From Pampus argenteus (Eukaryota > Chordata > Actinopteri > Scombriformes > Stromateidae), in the NCBI GenBank assembly GCA_036937835.1, contig CM072873.1, positions 14,682,001-14,746,000 on the forward strand: 64,000 nt of DNA, read 5' to 3'. Positions 33,001 through 45,665 of this stretch are shown here, piece by piece. Positions within the stretch are counted from its first letter, which is position 1. Each line of letters begins with the position of its first letter. The position numbers and the translations under genes were made by a program. Below the pieces are notes generated by a model that had not been told where the DNA came from, searched no databases, and saw only the letters and a program-made list of their open reading frames with translations.

Positions 33001-36000
33001 TGTAACAAGCCTTTCCTACCTTGTACTCATACCTGCTGCTGTCTTCTCTTATCTTTCATCGCTGAGAATCATCTGAATGTGTCATCTCAGTACATGTAGG
33101 GCTCAGGGCGAATATGAGACAGGATATACAGTGTGTTTCTGGGACCAGAGGGACGTTGTTGTTTTGATACGGCATCCACGTGGGAAATGTAGCAACATGG
33201 GGTCGCGTTAGTAGCCGCGAGTCAATATGGGCCCGATCTCAGCACCAGCTGTCATACCTGGCCATGTCCCCATACACACTGCCGCCATGTTCAGTTGGGT
33301 ACATTTAGACAAAGCTCAGTATGAGTGCAAAATGAAAATGAAAAGCAACAAATAACAGCTTTTCACACTGTGAGACAATTAAACATTGACTGGAAATACC
33401 CTTAGATCATTGATGGGTATGCATGCTAAATAATTAATTTCAGGTACTGAATGCAGTTCTGAAAATATCGCGTGATGCAAAATTGATATGTGCTTTTCCC
33501 CTGTGTGGCCTCTTTGACCACTAAAAGATCAGGATGGGAAAGTACTGAACAGACTATTGAGATAGATGGCTAATGGACCTTTTTATAACAATCGTAAACA
33601 ATTATTGATTTTCTCTGTCTGGTCCAACTTTTCTGTGACAGACAAAAGCAAAAGATCAAGGACTGATGCTGGTCAGGCACAGCTGGTTGTTGTACATTAG
33701 ACTATGGTTGGGTGGCTGTCCTGAGGCCAAATTTAAGCCGGGTTCAACAAGTTTTATCCTTTGCTGTCATAACCACATTTGTCTTCTTCTGCTTCACTGT
33801 TGGGTCGACAATATTTTTTCATGTCAAATGAGTCCTTGCAGCATGTCGTCATTGTAGATATGCATTGAATACTGGGATAATAATAGCAACCAATTGGACT
33901 ATGAGATGTCTCTACCTGAGGCTTAAATTGTGACTTGTGCTATTAATAACCTCCATAGATATTAATATAATGTGTCTGGCAGTCAAGGTTAAAATGCGTC
34001 AGTGAAAAGCTCCTGAGCAAGCAGTTGCCTTGTGACTGATGTTATATGCACACACACACACAGTGCACCTTGAAAACCTTTCCCCCGCCTGACGTTACGG
34101 ACGGTTAGCCGCAATCTAAAAAGGATAAAGTTTATTGTTACTTCCTTAAACCACAAAGCACATCCGAAGTCCATTATCATGAATTAAGGTGTTTACCTTT
34201 TGGTGAAATTTCAACAGCAGCTGTCAGTGTGGGTTATTGTCTGTCCTACCACAGGTCACTAGCTGTCCCTGAGTCATAAATCAACTGGGCTAACCTTGTC
34301 CAACATCAGGTTTATGGAGGATTGTCACAGTGGGGATTAGAATATCTGTTGTTGGTATGTATGGGATTAGTGTTGATTGTAATCACTGATCCTTCCCTGC
34401 TGTAGGGGTCAAAAAAGTTGGAGGATATGGGAAGGCTGGAGGCTTGGAAACAACAAAACAAACAACCACCCCTCTTTCAGCTTCTCCCCACCCCCACTGC
34501 ATGGAATGTGAGTGTTTGTTTGCTCTCATTAACTCTCAGTATCAGCACCATCAATGTTTCACACCAAAAGTATAAATATCTAATATGTGGGTTCACGTTG
34601 CGAGCAACAGTGCATGCATGCAGAACATAATCAAGTCATCATAGCACTGTGGTGTCTGCTGGATGCTGAAGAAGTGACCCCCTCCTCCTCCTGTTACAAC
34701 TCCTTCCCCCTTTACTGCAATAAAAACATTCTCTGAATATGTGAGTTGGGGGTTGAGTGCAAAGTAAGATTAGAGATCCTCAACCCTTTTTTTTTTTGCC
34801 TTCAAACAAAGCAGATCTTTGTTCTAATCACATCTATTATCCATATCTGAAAATCAGTTAGAGCAGACCTTAACTGACCTTCAATTGAAGAAGATCACCT
34901 AGAATTGATTCATGAAGGATGTTTGACAGCCAAGTTAATTTCATTAACAGTAATCCTGAAGCTTCCCTCAGTTTGCTTTTAGTGATTGTTTCTAGATGGA
35001 GGTTATCTATTCAGTGAAAGCTTCTTTTCCAGATCAAAAGACAGAATTAAGATGACAGTGATCCCGAGTACATGTGAACATGATCAGAAGCAGAGATGAA
35101 AAGAGCAGACTCCATCATAGTCCATCTATCATAGCTGATACAACATAAAATAAGAAACCGATCATGCCATCTCAATACATATTTAACTCTTTTACACCAA
35201 ACAGAGAGTGTAGGGTCATGGCTGAGATACAATGATAGAAGATGTCAAGTGTCTTTTAAGTAACCTTGCTTTTGTTATCTGTATTGAGTCTGAATCCTTG
35301 ACTGTATCCTGTAAACTAAAATCTTCACAATCTACTCCACACGACAAAACAGGATAAAACAGAGGACAGGTTTATACTCAGGATCAGTAGAAAGAATACT
35401 GTCGAGAAAGGAAAAGGAAAGAAGGGCTAAAAGCAAATATTTGTACCCACTGGAGAGATATTTGGGTTTCAGTGCCTCGTTCAAAGTCCAAAAGCTAAAA
35501 CCTAACCTGAGCCCTTCATTGCACTTCCCCAAACTCTGTCTGCCAGTCGAAACCGAAACAGGCGACAATACCAGCGAGTGTAAACATTAATCTCAGGTCA
35601 GAAGTTTGACTTCACATGTGTTGTTTAACCTTGGACATGCGTGTCAATTTTGGTGGTGGGGTGAAGACAGATATGATGGTTTGAATGTCTGCACAGAGGA
35701 TTATAAATCCTGTTGTCACATGTCATCAAGGCTGGGAAAGCTCCCTCCCGTCAGAAATACTACACGCACTGATATAAATGAACTCGCTGTCCCACATGTT
35801 TGGCTCTCTGTATGTTGTGTCTACACTGGCAGAGATAGAGCCAGTGCCAAGGATCAGAGCTGGAACAAGGAGGACCGTGGATTAGATTTACTGAGACGGG
35901 TTATGTTGGTGGGTGTGTGAAGCTTTCAAGGTTTAGACAATGAATCAGCACAATTACTGATAAGAGACCACCACGCAATATTTATGTAACAGCTCCACTT

Positions 36001-37739
36001 GTCATGTTTATATGACACCTCAAGTGGAAATATTTGTGCTTTTAATCCTCCCACTCAGCGCTATTCTTAGATACTGGATACTTCGTAAATCACGTGAACC
36101 AGTATACGGTAGTACCAATTAAGGACTGGCAAGCATTCACATCATTTAACAACTCAGAAGGTTTGTACAATAAGTGAGTTGAACATAAGAGGGTTTAAAA
36201 TACTGTGCATTGACAAATTTTGCATTATATGCATTAACTTTGGGTTTAATTACAATGAACAACTTTTTAACTGATCAAAGTTTTCTTGGTTTTCAGGCAC
36301 TTCCATATTATTTAGTGCCAAATTGGAAACATCTGAGCTTTCTGACGAATCCCAGTCTCCTAGTCATAATTGCAAGTTAGAGCTTGACATGAAAGCTAGT
36401 AACAGGTCAGAAATTCCTAAATACGTTAAAGCAGTTATTCATAAACAGTAATTTTTTCATGTTTTATTGAGACATTGATTTAGCGCTCGGGGGGGGGGGC
36501 AGGAGCTGAGAGGTCAGGCTTTTTTAGTGTCCAAAGGACGTATTGTCCTATCTGTTCTCCAGACTGCAGAGCATCATGTATTCACACAAAAGCTCAATGT
36601 TTGCATCTTATATATATCCCTTTAAATGTGTCCCACACTGTCAAGATGGGGGATAAAAATAGCAGCCTGGATGAAAAGTTTCAAGGCCCTCGGGGTTTTG
36701 CTTAAGACACACACTGGTCGTGCTGAGCACTCACCGTTAAGGGTTTAAAGGTTTGTACTACTTTTTTTTCTATCTAACAGCAGTAATGTAAGGCACACAG
36801 TGTAGCACAGAAAACAGGACAGAAAACAGCTTCAGCATAGAGGTGAATAAGTACAAACAACCAACAACACAGGACAACCCTTTAAATTATTTGTTAAAGT
36901 CAGTAATTGTAGTGAGACCTGTTATGGACAGAGTGCAGGGTCAAATCTGACATCAGGGAGGGGTGGTGGTGGTGGGGGGGTTTAACATTTACACTGTGGG
37001 TCCCCCCCGCTGCTGTTCAATTACATCACCATCTGATTACATCATCTCTCACTGGGACTGCTCAGCGTCTCGTCATGATTGGACTGTTGCAGTGTCTGTA
37101 CTGACATTACCAAGATGCTGTTAGTCAAAATGTGAACTGTGGAGCTATTGTGAAAAGGCAAAGAGCTCACCCTCAGCTGCCATCTCTCTTTCACCCTGCT
37201 TATCTTATTGTCTCTCTGTCCTTTTCCACCTCTCACTCTCTCTTTTAAAAAGCAGGGTTCAGGCTCACATTAACTACTTTGCTTGCTCTGTGATGGCCTG
37301 CCTCACATTGGAAGTGGACAGTAATCTTAAGATTGACTGAGGCAACAAAATACAAGTGCAGCCAAAGTAGCTCAGCTTTGATAGTGTGTGTCACAGCTTT
37401 TAGCCTGTTTTTAGCCTTCAGGTAAGGTCAGATCAAATCCTTCCCCAAAGTGCTTCACAACGATGATGCACAGGTCATCTCAGCACGACTAACATCATCA
37501 GCTTTTTAGCTTTGAAAAGCTGACAGTTGAATATGTCGGCAGACAAAAACGGCAGACTAGCAATATTCAAAAAATGTTCTTGTGTTGTCAAAGCCCATAA
37601 AAAGACCAAAACCGTCAATGACTGATCCTAACAAGCATCATCGTGCAGCCAAAGCGTCATATAGCTTATTTATCCGTGCCATAAAATGCAATTTACAAGT
37701 ATTACGTTTAAGACTGTGTTCAACATCACAAAGTGAATT
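33001..37739. other. intergenic, no gene seen
   Basis: Holds a G11 run at 36490-36500, a G-rich tract at 36957-36980 and a small hairpin at 37498-37523. No open frame matches a family I know. Confidence 0.55.
36957..36980. repeat. G-rich GGT tract
   Basis: Reads ggaggggtggtggtggtggg then gggg, and is followed 30 bp on by tccccccc. Some G-quadruplex potential exists, but strict four-run spacing is not met. Confidence 0.6.
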
Positions 37740-37860
37740 TTTGACCTGATAGTGAAGTTAGATGGAAAAGAAATGGGCCAATAAATTGTTACAACTCATC
37801 TTGTGGGGAACATACATGTTTGTACAATATTTTGTGGCAACCTAGCCAGCATTACTTAAA
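37740..37860. repeat. percomorph interspersed repeat, right-hand part
   Basis: The text ttgttacaactcatcttgtg, then ggggaacatacatg and ttttgtggcaacctagcc, belongs to a repeat common in percomorph fish whose other half appears at 42895-43195. Confidence 0.6.
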
Positions 37861-40800
37861 GCACATACGTGAGCCATATGATTGCACCGTAGGCATTAAT
37901 CATAAACAGGTTTTATTTTAATTAGATGCGAATGACTTTTGTGTTTTCCGTCCTAACCTTAAATGCACACATTGGACTAAATGTCGCATAAACAGTCACT
38001 TTGTGTGCAATGAGTCAAACAGGGGCTCACATTTGAAACGATTCACTGTTCATGGCAGTGCTGCTTTGAGCAGTTTAACAGCTTTGTTTGAGTGGAGGGA
38101 GGATATTTGAGATATTCTCTGCCTCTTACTTTCGCTTCATCTTTAACTTGTTTCTTCCAAATTGATCCACTGTTTCTTTCAGTGTAACATTCTGGTGCAG
38201 GAGGCTTTAAATAAAAAAATACTTATCACCCTGTTTAATTTGTTTCATACAGTTCAGCGTAAACAGATAATGGTGTTCATATACAATAAATGCCATCTAA
38301 CATGAAATTGAAATTACTAGAATCAGGAAAATCGCTTTTTTAATTATTTATAGTCGGCTTTCAGAAAAGTCTTTTTAGCCTTTAAAAAAAAACACAAGTA
38401 GGAGACATTGAGGCGACACAGGAAAAAGAGTAGAATACTTTTCTGTGTACCAGATGTACTGGGTTTCTATGTGGGATGGTGTTGGCGTCAGTAATTTCAC
38501 CTGTCATTACCCTCACAAATAGAACTTCCTGGTTAATCTACATTTCCATCACCGGCTGCCTCTATTAGCACAAAAAATCTAGAGGTAATGTTTAAAAAAA
38601 GACTGGCTTTTGATTCACTTCGAGGCTCCACTAACACTCTGTTCATTTATACTTCTGTGATGTGCTTGTCTCTTCTTGTGGTTTTAACATTGGGTTTGAT
38701 CTTTATTTGCAGCCTTTGTTTTTTGTAAGACACTTTTTTTGATATTTGTTTAAACTGCTCTAAAAATAAATCCAGCTTTGACAGGACTTCATTTTCTACA
38801 GCATTATCCCATTTGCTCAAATTTCCCAAAAAAAAAAGGCCCGTTTGGAAAGAAAGTCAATGTCACATCACATCTGAAGACCTTTTGCATTGATCAACAT
38901 GATCTGAGATGTTTTGTGCGTCATACAAATCAGCAACAGGCTTTTCAGAAGATGAGAGAGGAGCTGTTGATGACAACAAAGTGCGATTAAGAAACTCATG
39001 AGTGGAAGTTTCCTGGCTGCTTGTCAGACGTAATGAGGAAAGTGAAGAATTATGATTCTCCGAGTGAATGAAATGAGCGTTGTGTGACTCATGCTGCGCT
39101 CTGCCTGTCTCGGTGGAGCCAGCAGGAGGCTCGCCCAGCACAGCAGCTCTGTCTCGGTCTAAACAACATCCATAACACATTGCGTACATCAACCGCAAAC
39201 TGCTATTACGTCTTTAAATCTATTCATTATATTGTCATCCTGCAGAGTATAGCTTCAACTTTTTCTAGGAACTTTGGTGATTCGGTAATTTGTTTTGGCA
39301 ATCTTTTCACAGAATAACATATTGATGACACATAATCCCTTAATTCAATCACAAATGAGGCAGGACAGAAGTGCAGAGGTTAAAACAATCATTTTAACCT
39401 TGTAACCTCTCACAAACTTGTTATTCTAGGAACCTGCAACAACGCCATTAAAACTTTCTTGAAGTCCTGAAAATTCAGTCGAATCGTGTTGAAAATCCTG
39501 AACAGTCCCGAAACTTTTCCACCAGCCGAGTACACCACCGAATTATGATGAAACAAAACACTGGAGGAAGGTCCCAGTTTCAAAATAGAAAAACATACCT
39601 GAAGGTACATACCTTATACGTGATTAAACAGCATCCTGGCGTTGATTCAGCCCTGTAGGCTTTTCAGGTGTTTATGACCGAGCTGGATTTCCTCACTCCT
39701 GATTAGCTCTCTGGGTTTTTTTTATCGCAGTGACAGAGCTTTGAGTGTCTTCCTCCGACTTACATCTACGTGATGAGACGAGAGAAGACGACACACTGTG
39801 GTTTCTCGTTAATTGGCGTTCCTGTGTACCTGGATTCTGGAAAAAAAGTGGGGTAATATAGTTTGTGCTAACTCAGATGTCAGTAACAATTCATATTAAA
39901 CACCTATACCACTTTCTATAGAGCGCAGTATAAACATGTGACAGGCTGTAATTACAGCCCTGTAAACTGTATAATTGTTTTTAAAGGCTTATTTTTTTTT
40001 ACTGCTTTACCCTTCGTCGTAAAATGTGCTTTACGGTATCTGGCAGGATGGTTGTTGGTGGGATACAAAGATCAACAAAGGGAATTTGGCTATTAATCCC
40101 CCCGCAGGTCGTCCTGTTTCTCTGTCATCCAGTAATGGGCTAATTAAGAAGAACAGTAACCCGCGGGAGCACCACCCACCTTGTATGTTTCGCTTTGTGA
40201 ACCATACCTGTTGTCTATATTAGGACGTTTGGTTCAAAGGGGTTTTTTTTTTTTTATGTTAATGCAGAGCTGGGTCACCAAAAGAATCTTGTTTCATTAT
40301 AAGTCAGTAGAAAAGGATCATTTCGGTGTTAATAGGTTATGCAATGAATTAGCAGCAGCTTACTTTACTGATTCTGTTTGGTAAGAGTAAACAAAGTCAT
40401 TGGATTTCTTCATTGGACTGAATTTTTTTTTTTAACTGTTTTTTTTAAAAGAAATCCAACAGCTAGTTTATTAATTTAAACACATTAGGTAATGACTAAC
40501 TAGGGCCTTATTTGCTCTGTGGAAGCCACTTCACCTCTGGCTTTCACCGTGTGATCTCGTGCTGTGCGTTCAGCCCAGACCCCCCCCCCTGTCCACCATC
40601 AACATAATACTTCAGTGATCAAACCCCAAATCCCCCCGACCAGCCAGTCAGCTTCAAAGCACCTGTAGACTGACTCCTCCTCCACACATAACCACATTAG
40701 TCTGTCTGTCCCGTTTGAAAACTGATTCCTACTAGCTACCAGACTCCTTTTTTAAGCAGTGTGCAGTGTGTGTGTGTATTAATGAAAGCCTTTGATGTCT

Positions 40801-41418
40801 GAAAAACAACCTGAATGATGAGTTTCCAGGAGCTTTTACTCGAGCGCCTCATTACTTAACACCAGTTTAACTTACGCCCACCTTTAAACTTAGTATTAAT
40901 TTGTGACACATTTTATTTATTCGTTTTTTTCCGAATTCTTTATGGATTACACAAGTAGTTAATAAGAACAAGTTAATTGGAGGTGTACCGATTATACACA
41001 GTTGTCTCTATTTCCCCTGTCGGCTACTAAATTACATCTTCCTTGCCAGGAAACTTCCTGGGTAATTATTAGAAAATTGCAGACCTCTAAAATAAAGTGT
41101 TGAAAATAATAATTATGTCAGTGGTAGTTGAATGTAAAATCAACATCTGTTAAGCAAAAGTGCAATATTTCCCTTTGAAATGCAGTGAAGCAAACATCTC
41201 TCTGAGTCCCAAAGTACTTCAGACCTTTGCAGTACTATGTACTACAGAACTTCATTGAAAACTACATGGAAGCTACAAAAACTGAACTCACAGATAATTT
41301 AGATTTATTCCACAAGTGTTACTCGTGTTGTGTTGCAAGGACTGAGAAAAACAGCCTTTAATGAGAGAAATCGAATTCAATTCTTTTTAAAAATAAAATA
41401 CTTAAATCCTGAAACGGT
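37861..41418. other. intergenic, no gene seen
   Basis: Holds T runs near 40240-40251 and a C9 run near 40580. The island 40030-40200 is complex and ends near a minus-strand donor-like ACAAG|GTGGGT, but nothing confirms an exon. Confidence 0.5.
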
Positions 41419-41931
41419 TTATGTATTTGGTTTGCGAGTGGCATCCTGCCACTGTTGACTGTCGTGGGGTGTTTCAATCACCACAACCCAATGTGTGGTA
41501 AAGAGTATTGTTAGCTTGCTCCAGGCAACACTAAGTTTAAGTCTGCCTGTTTTTTTCTTCAGCCAGTCTGGCACCAAATCTGGAGGCCACTGGGTTCTGT
41601 AAACAACCTTCGCCTTCTGCTCGCCTGGAGATATGTTTACGGCTTTTCCTCTAAAAACATAGTTCATTGTGTCCTTGCCGCACCTGATAATCAAGCCAGC
41701 CGGTCACAATGCCTGATCTGAAGTCCAGCTGAGGTCATGTACTTCCTCCTGATTGTCAGAAAGATCAGTGTGGTAGCTGTGATAAACTGGGTCAGGAAAC
41801 TGGTAGACTAGGAGTGTTGAGGGAATATGTGTGGGCCTGGAGATGGAGCTGGAAATGATAATAGCACTGGAAATGGAACCGGGAGTGGGAATGCTAGGAG
41901 TGCTTGTTTTCTGTCCAGACATCTTACACAC
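41419..41931 (-). pseudogene. unrecognised pair of adjacent open frames
   Basis: The minus strand has an open frame from a reasonable ATG (AAG ATG T) at 41922: MSGQKTSTPSIPTPGSISSA and onward to DLSWTSDQAL and a stop at 41704. A second frame that overlaps it through about 41740 continues to 41419 with NYVFRGKAVNISPGEQKAKV, then RTQWPPDLVPDWLKKKTGRL. The composition looks more protein-like than neighbouring chance frames. I do not recognise the product. It may be a frameshifted gene remnant, two exons, or chance. Confidence 0.25.
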
Positions 41932-42289
41932 ATCTCTGAGCTCTCTGTGTATAACTATGTGACTTTATTCATTTTTGAAGCAACACAAAGTAGGCTTGGA
42001 GCAACGGAAAGTATTATGTGTCATACCCTCTACTTTTCTATTTCAGGGGCCTTAACGGTGTAATTTTCTCCTCCCTAAAACAAAAGACTGCTTTTAAATG
42101 GTTGCATTATCTTCTAGTGGTCCCAGTTGTTCAGGAGAATGAGGAAACTCCCCGTCTAAATGCAGAACTAAACCACCTGTCTTTATGCTAAACACGGCCC
42201 GCAAGACAATAAGAAGAAACTGCAGACTGAGGATAGCAGGGACAACATCTTATCCAAGGAAGAGACAGATTAAATCCATTTCAAGCCAG

Positions 42290-42610
42290 GCTCGGGGACA
42301 GGCCTAATGGCGAGGTGGATTGTTAACTTTGCTATCTCATGGCTGAACTCTCGCCTTTGGGACCTCGTTGACTCTCCAGACACAGGAACGTATTACAAAC
42401 AGGCCCTGGAACGACGCGTGGAATAAACACTGTGCCTAAACAGAACCAGATGTTCCTCCTGCTATGAACCAGAGAGCGCTGTGATCCCGCTCTGGGCCGG
42501 GCTGATCCCCAGCGTCACCGAAGCAAACCAGCTCCAGCTTTAGGCCTTAGCAAAACAACTCTCTTCCTGTGCCTCACAGGAGCGGCTGTTCCTATTCTGA
42601 GAGGCCCTTT
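42290..42610. promoter_or_regulatory. GC-richer complex island, candidate regulatory element
   Basis: About 320 bp of non-repetitive sequence with CpGs (gaacgacgcgtggaa, gagagcgctgtgatcccgct) in an AT-rich region, with no long open frame. Inferred from composition only. Confidence 0.25.
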
Positions 42611-42894
42611 ATTCAGTAATATATGTATTTCATTTAGATAGTATTAATGCTACGAGCAACTCAAACAAAGTATTAAACACTGAAGGGGTGTCTTTGAAGT
42701 GACCTGGTGACTATGAGGTCTGTTAGTAAAGTGGAAGTGCGTAACCAGGCTCGCTTTAGCCTTGAGATGACCCAAACTGCGGTCACAAATATTTATTTTT
42801 TTAACTCAAACCAGCATATTTGCTGGATGACAAACTCGGATTACAAAATGAGTCCAAAGTGAAAGCACAGGTAGCGGCTCTGGTGTGCTAAGAA

Positions 42895-43195
42895 GCTCAC
42901 AATGACATTGTTAACATGCTAATATGTAGCAGGCATAATGTTACCATGTTTACAAGCTAAATAGCATGCTAAGTACAAAGTGCAGCTGAAGCTGGTTTTG
43001 CAAGTATTTAGCAATAAACCAAATTATTGGACAAAATGAAACTTTAATCTGATGATGATGTTTGAGGTAAAGTCAAAGGGAAAACAAAAGTCATCCAGAA
43101 AGGGGCAATGGTCCAATGATTGTCCACTTAAAACCACAAATGTTAACCTCATGGCGACACTAGATTAAAGAGTCAGGGGATCGAGTTAGTAGGAT
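42895..43195. repeat. percomorph interspersed repeat, left-hand part
   Basis: Contains gttaacatgctaatatgtag, tttacaagctaaatagcatg, tacaaagtgcagctgaagct, ccaaattattggacaaaatg and tcatggcgacactagat. I recognise this motif order as a repeat common near percomorph genes. It has no known coding part. Confidence 0.7.
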
Positions 43196-44979
43196 GCATG
43201 AACCATGCATGGACCAACTGACAGACATCACCTTCTTTCTACGACATGTGATAGAAAAATGTATTTTCTGAACGTATATTGCCAGTGAAAATAACCCAGG
43301 TGTCAATCACACCACACGTGCAATATATTTGGCACAATAATTTAGAAGTAAATAAATGTAATTCCTGGGAGACGTGGTTGATAAAAGAAGTTCGAAAGTT
43401 CGAAAATTTCAACTTTCTTTAGTTCTGCAGCAAAAGATGACAAGGCTCTTGATATTTCACAGGACTGTGAACTTGATGCACTAATGACAGTCCATAAATT
43501 TTGAGATGAAAACCCTGATGGCTGTCCTGGCAAAGAAACATGCTTTTGTTGTAACTCAAAACTTGGGTTGGGGGAAGTTTGGAGAAGCAACAACTTTGTG
43601 GGATCAGTCTCCGTGGCCCATGTATATTTTCACTGAAAACAACAGATTTTCACATTCCACAGCATCATTTATTCATCTGACAAGTATTATGGTTTCAGGC
43701 TCATGTTATTCGATGATGTACAATGACACTAGAGATACAGTCATTATAGGAAGTGTTGCCATCCATTGTGAATCTTTTTATGTTTTATTGTTTTACAGAA
43801 TTTTCCTCTTGGGTCGAATCTTACTTTCTTTTTTGTTTTTTTCATTTGCTTCCGAGGATGAAGTTTTGAAATTAAGCGAGCATCCAATTTGCAGACTGGA
43901 TCCACCCTCGTTCTTTGGTGAGGAAACTCATCATTCCATTCAAAATAGAGACTTGCCGCAGCTCCCAGTCTGCTGTTACACAACCGGTGGGTTGGAGACC
44001 GGCCCTCTCACATGCTTATGTTAACTACATACACAGCATTTTCCGCGGGTCAAACCCCAGTCTCCAAACCCACAGACTCAAAATGAAGCCGTTCGTTTGT
44101 GCTTGTGGTAGAGAATTCCATTTGTGTTACAGTAAAAAAGCTTTGTCATGATACAGTAGGTGATGAAGAGGCTGCTCTCTGTAAAGGCCGAACCTTGTGA
44201 CTTTATGGCTGGTACTTACATACACAAACAGATAAACATGTGGCTAGCTTACAAGTTAGGGCCCGCTCCGTTGGACTTTTTGACGTACTTAAAGGGGACA
44301 TTTTCTGTTATTTATATACTGTTATGATGTTGGAAATTTTGATTTTGTTAGATGTAGCAATGGAGGCATTGTCGCCATGTTGCCTCTAGCGGTGAGAACA
44401 TTGGAATTACAACTAAGCCTGACATAAAAGATTTTTCCAACTTAATTATTTTCTCAATGAGACATTAGAACTGGATATTGGACTTCAAGGTGATGCCCGT
44501 TCTTTGCAGACGAAAGATGCTAAGCTAACTTAGGTAACTAACGACCTAGCAAATGGAAAACTAGGTTGAAGTCGTGTATGACGCACAGTCCGTTCCATTC
44601 TAGGAGAGCCGTCTGGATGGCATACGACAATTCAGTAGTTTTAAAAGTTTCCAGGAAGTGTCAAATTTGTTAGAAGTCTGACACCAAAGAAATGAAAGGA
44701 AAGGAAAAAATGTGGTTATGGTTACTGTGGGAAATAAGCTTTTGATGATGTATCTTGTGTCAAATAGAGAGCTCTATAAGCCAAGCTGGAAGTGCAGAGA
44801 AGGAACGCAAGCCTCCCTCAGTTTCGTCCTCTATTTGTCCTCGTCATGTTCTCCTCTCATCGTTAGAGACAGACCACCAATAACAACGCTTAAGTTGGAC
44901 CAGTACTGTACATTGTTCCACATCAAGACGGGTCATAAGTTTGTTCCCCACCACCGCTAATCTGCCTGTCAGCAGCCAT
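43196..44979. other. intergenic, no gene seen
   Basis: AT-rich sequence. A 172-codon plus-strand frame (43506-44024) has no recognisable motif and starts with an ordinary ATG; I regard it as chance. Confidence 0.5.
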
Positions 44980-45210
44980 GAGCTAAGTGGCCAAAATGCA
45001 AATGTAATGCCAAATAATTAGCCCCGTACAAACCCGACTGCACTCCGATAAAGCTCAGCCAAGGCCCAAACTGGTTGGCGTACACATCTTCAAATAACCC
45101 TCTATTATCATTCCACTGCGCTGGCATGGGCCACAGAACAACAAAAATAACAAGAGTCATTTGGCGCCCAAACATCTCATGCATCTGTCATGCATGCTGA
45201 GGCTTTGATA
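44980..45210. promoter_or_regulatory. non-repetitive complex island with an octamer-like site
   Basis: Includes atgcaaat (POU octamer core) at about 44997, ccaaataattagcc (homeodomain core), and gataa. Non-coding and non-repetitive, with a composition typical of deeply conserved enhancers. This is an inference that needs alignment. Confidence 0.3.
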
Positions 45211-45519
45211 GCTTCTGGATCACCAACAGAGAGAACCACATTCCTTCTCTCAAAATAGTTGGCTGTTAAAGTATACGATATGTTTAAATTTACACTTTTT
45301 TTGTGTGGAGATGCAGAAGTGGGAATTTCCCACTTTCATTTATTTTGTGGGAAAGTTGTGTAACTGCACGTAAACATATGCCAGTGCTGAAAAAATATGT
45401 GTCTACAAAAGTCAGAAAAGGCAGAATGATGTTTACACCACTATATTTTAAAAATATAATGCAAAAATACTGTTTTAATACATGACCAATATTTTTTAGG
45501 ACAGTGTCATACATATATA

Positions 45520-45665
45520 CAGTGCCAGTCAAATGTTTGGACACACCTTCCCAAACTTTTAAATGTAGGAGGTATGAGTATTGGTCTTTATATGAATTAA
45601 TCCAAACTTTCATGTGGTCATAGACAGTAGACTTCATAACTTTAAGACGTTGATGACTTTTTTTT
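45520..45665. repeat. Tc1-like terminal region relic
   Basis: Starts TA|CAGTGCCAGTCAAATGTTTG and continues gacacacctt and catgtggtcatagacagtag. This is the end sequence of a Tc1/mariner-type fish element flanked by TA. The opposite end is not found in the window. Confidence 0.6.

Noticed and set aside
43506..44024. 172-codon plus-strand frame
   Set aside because: No motif, no splice or promoter context, and composition like the surrounding non-coding DNA.
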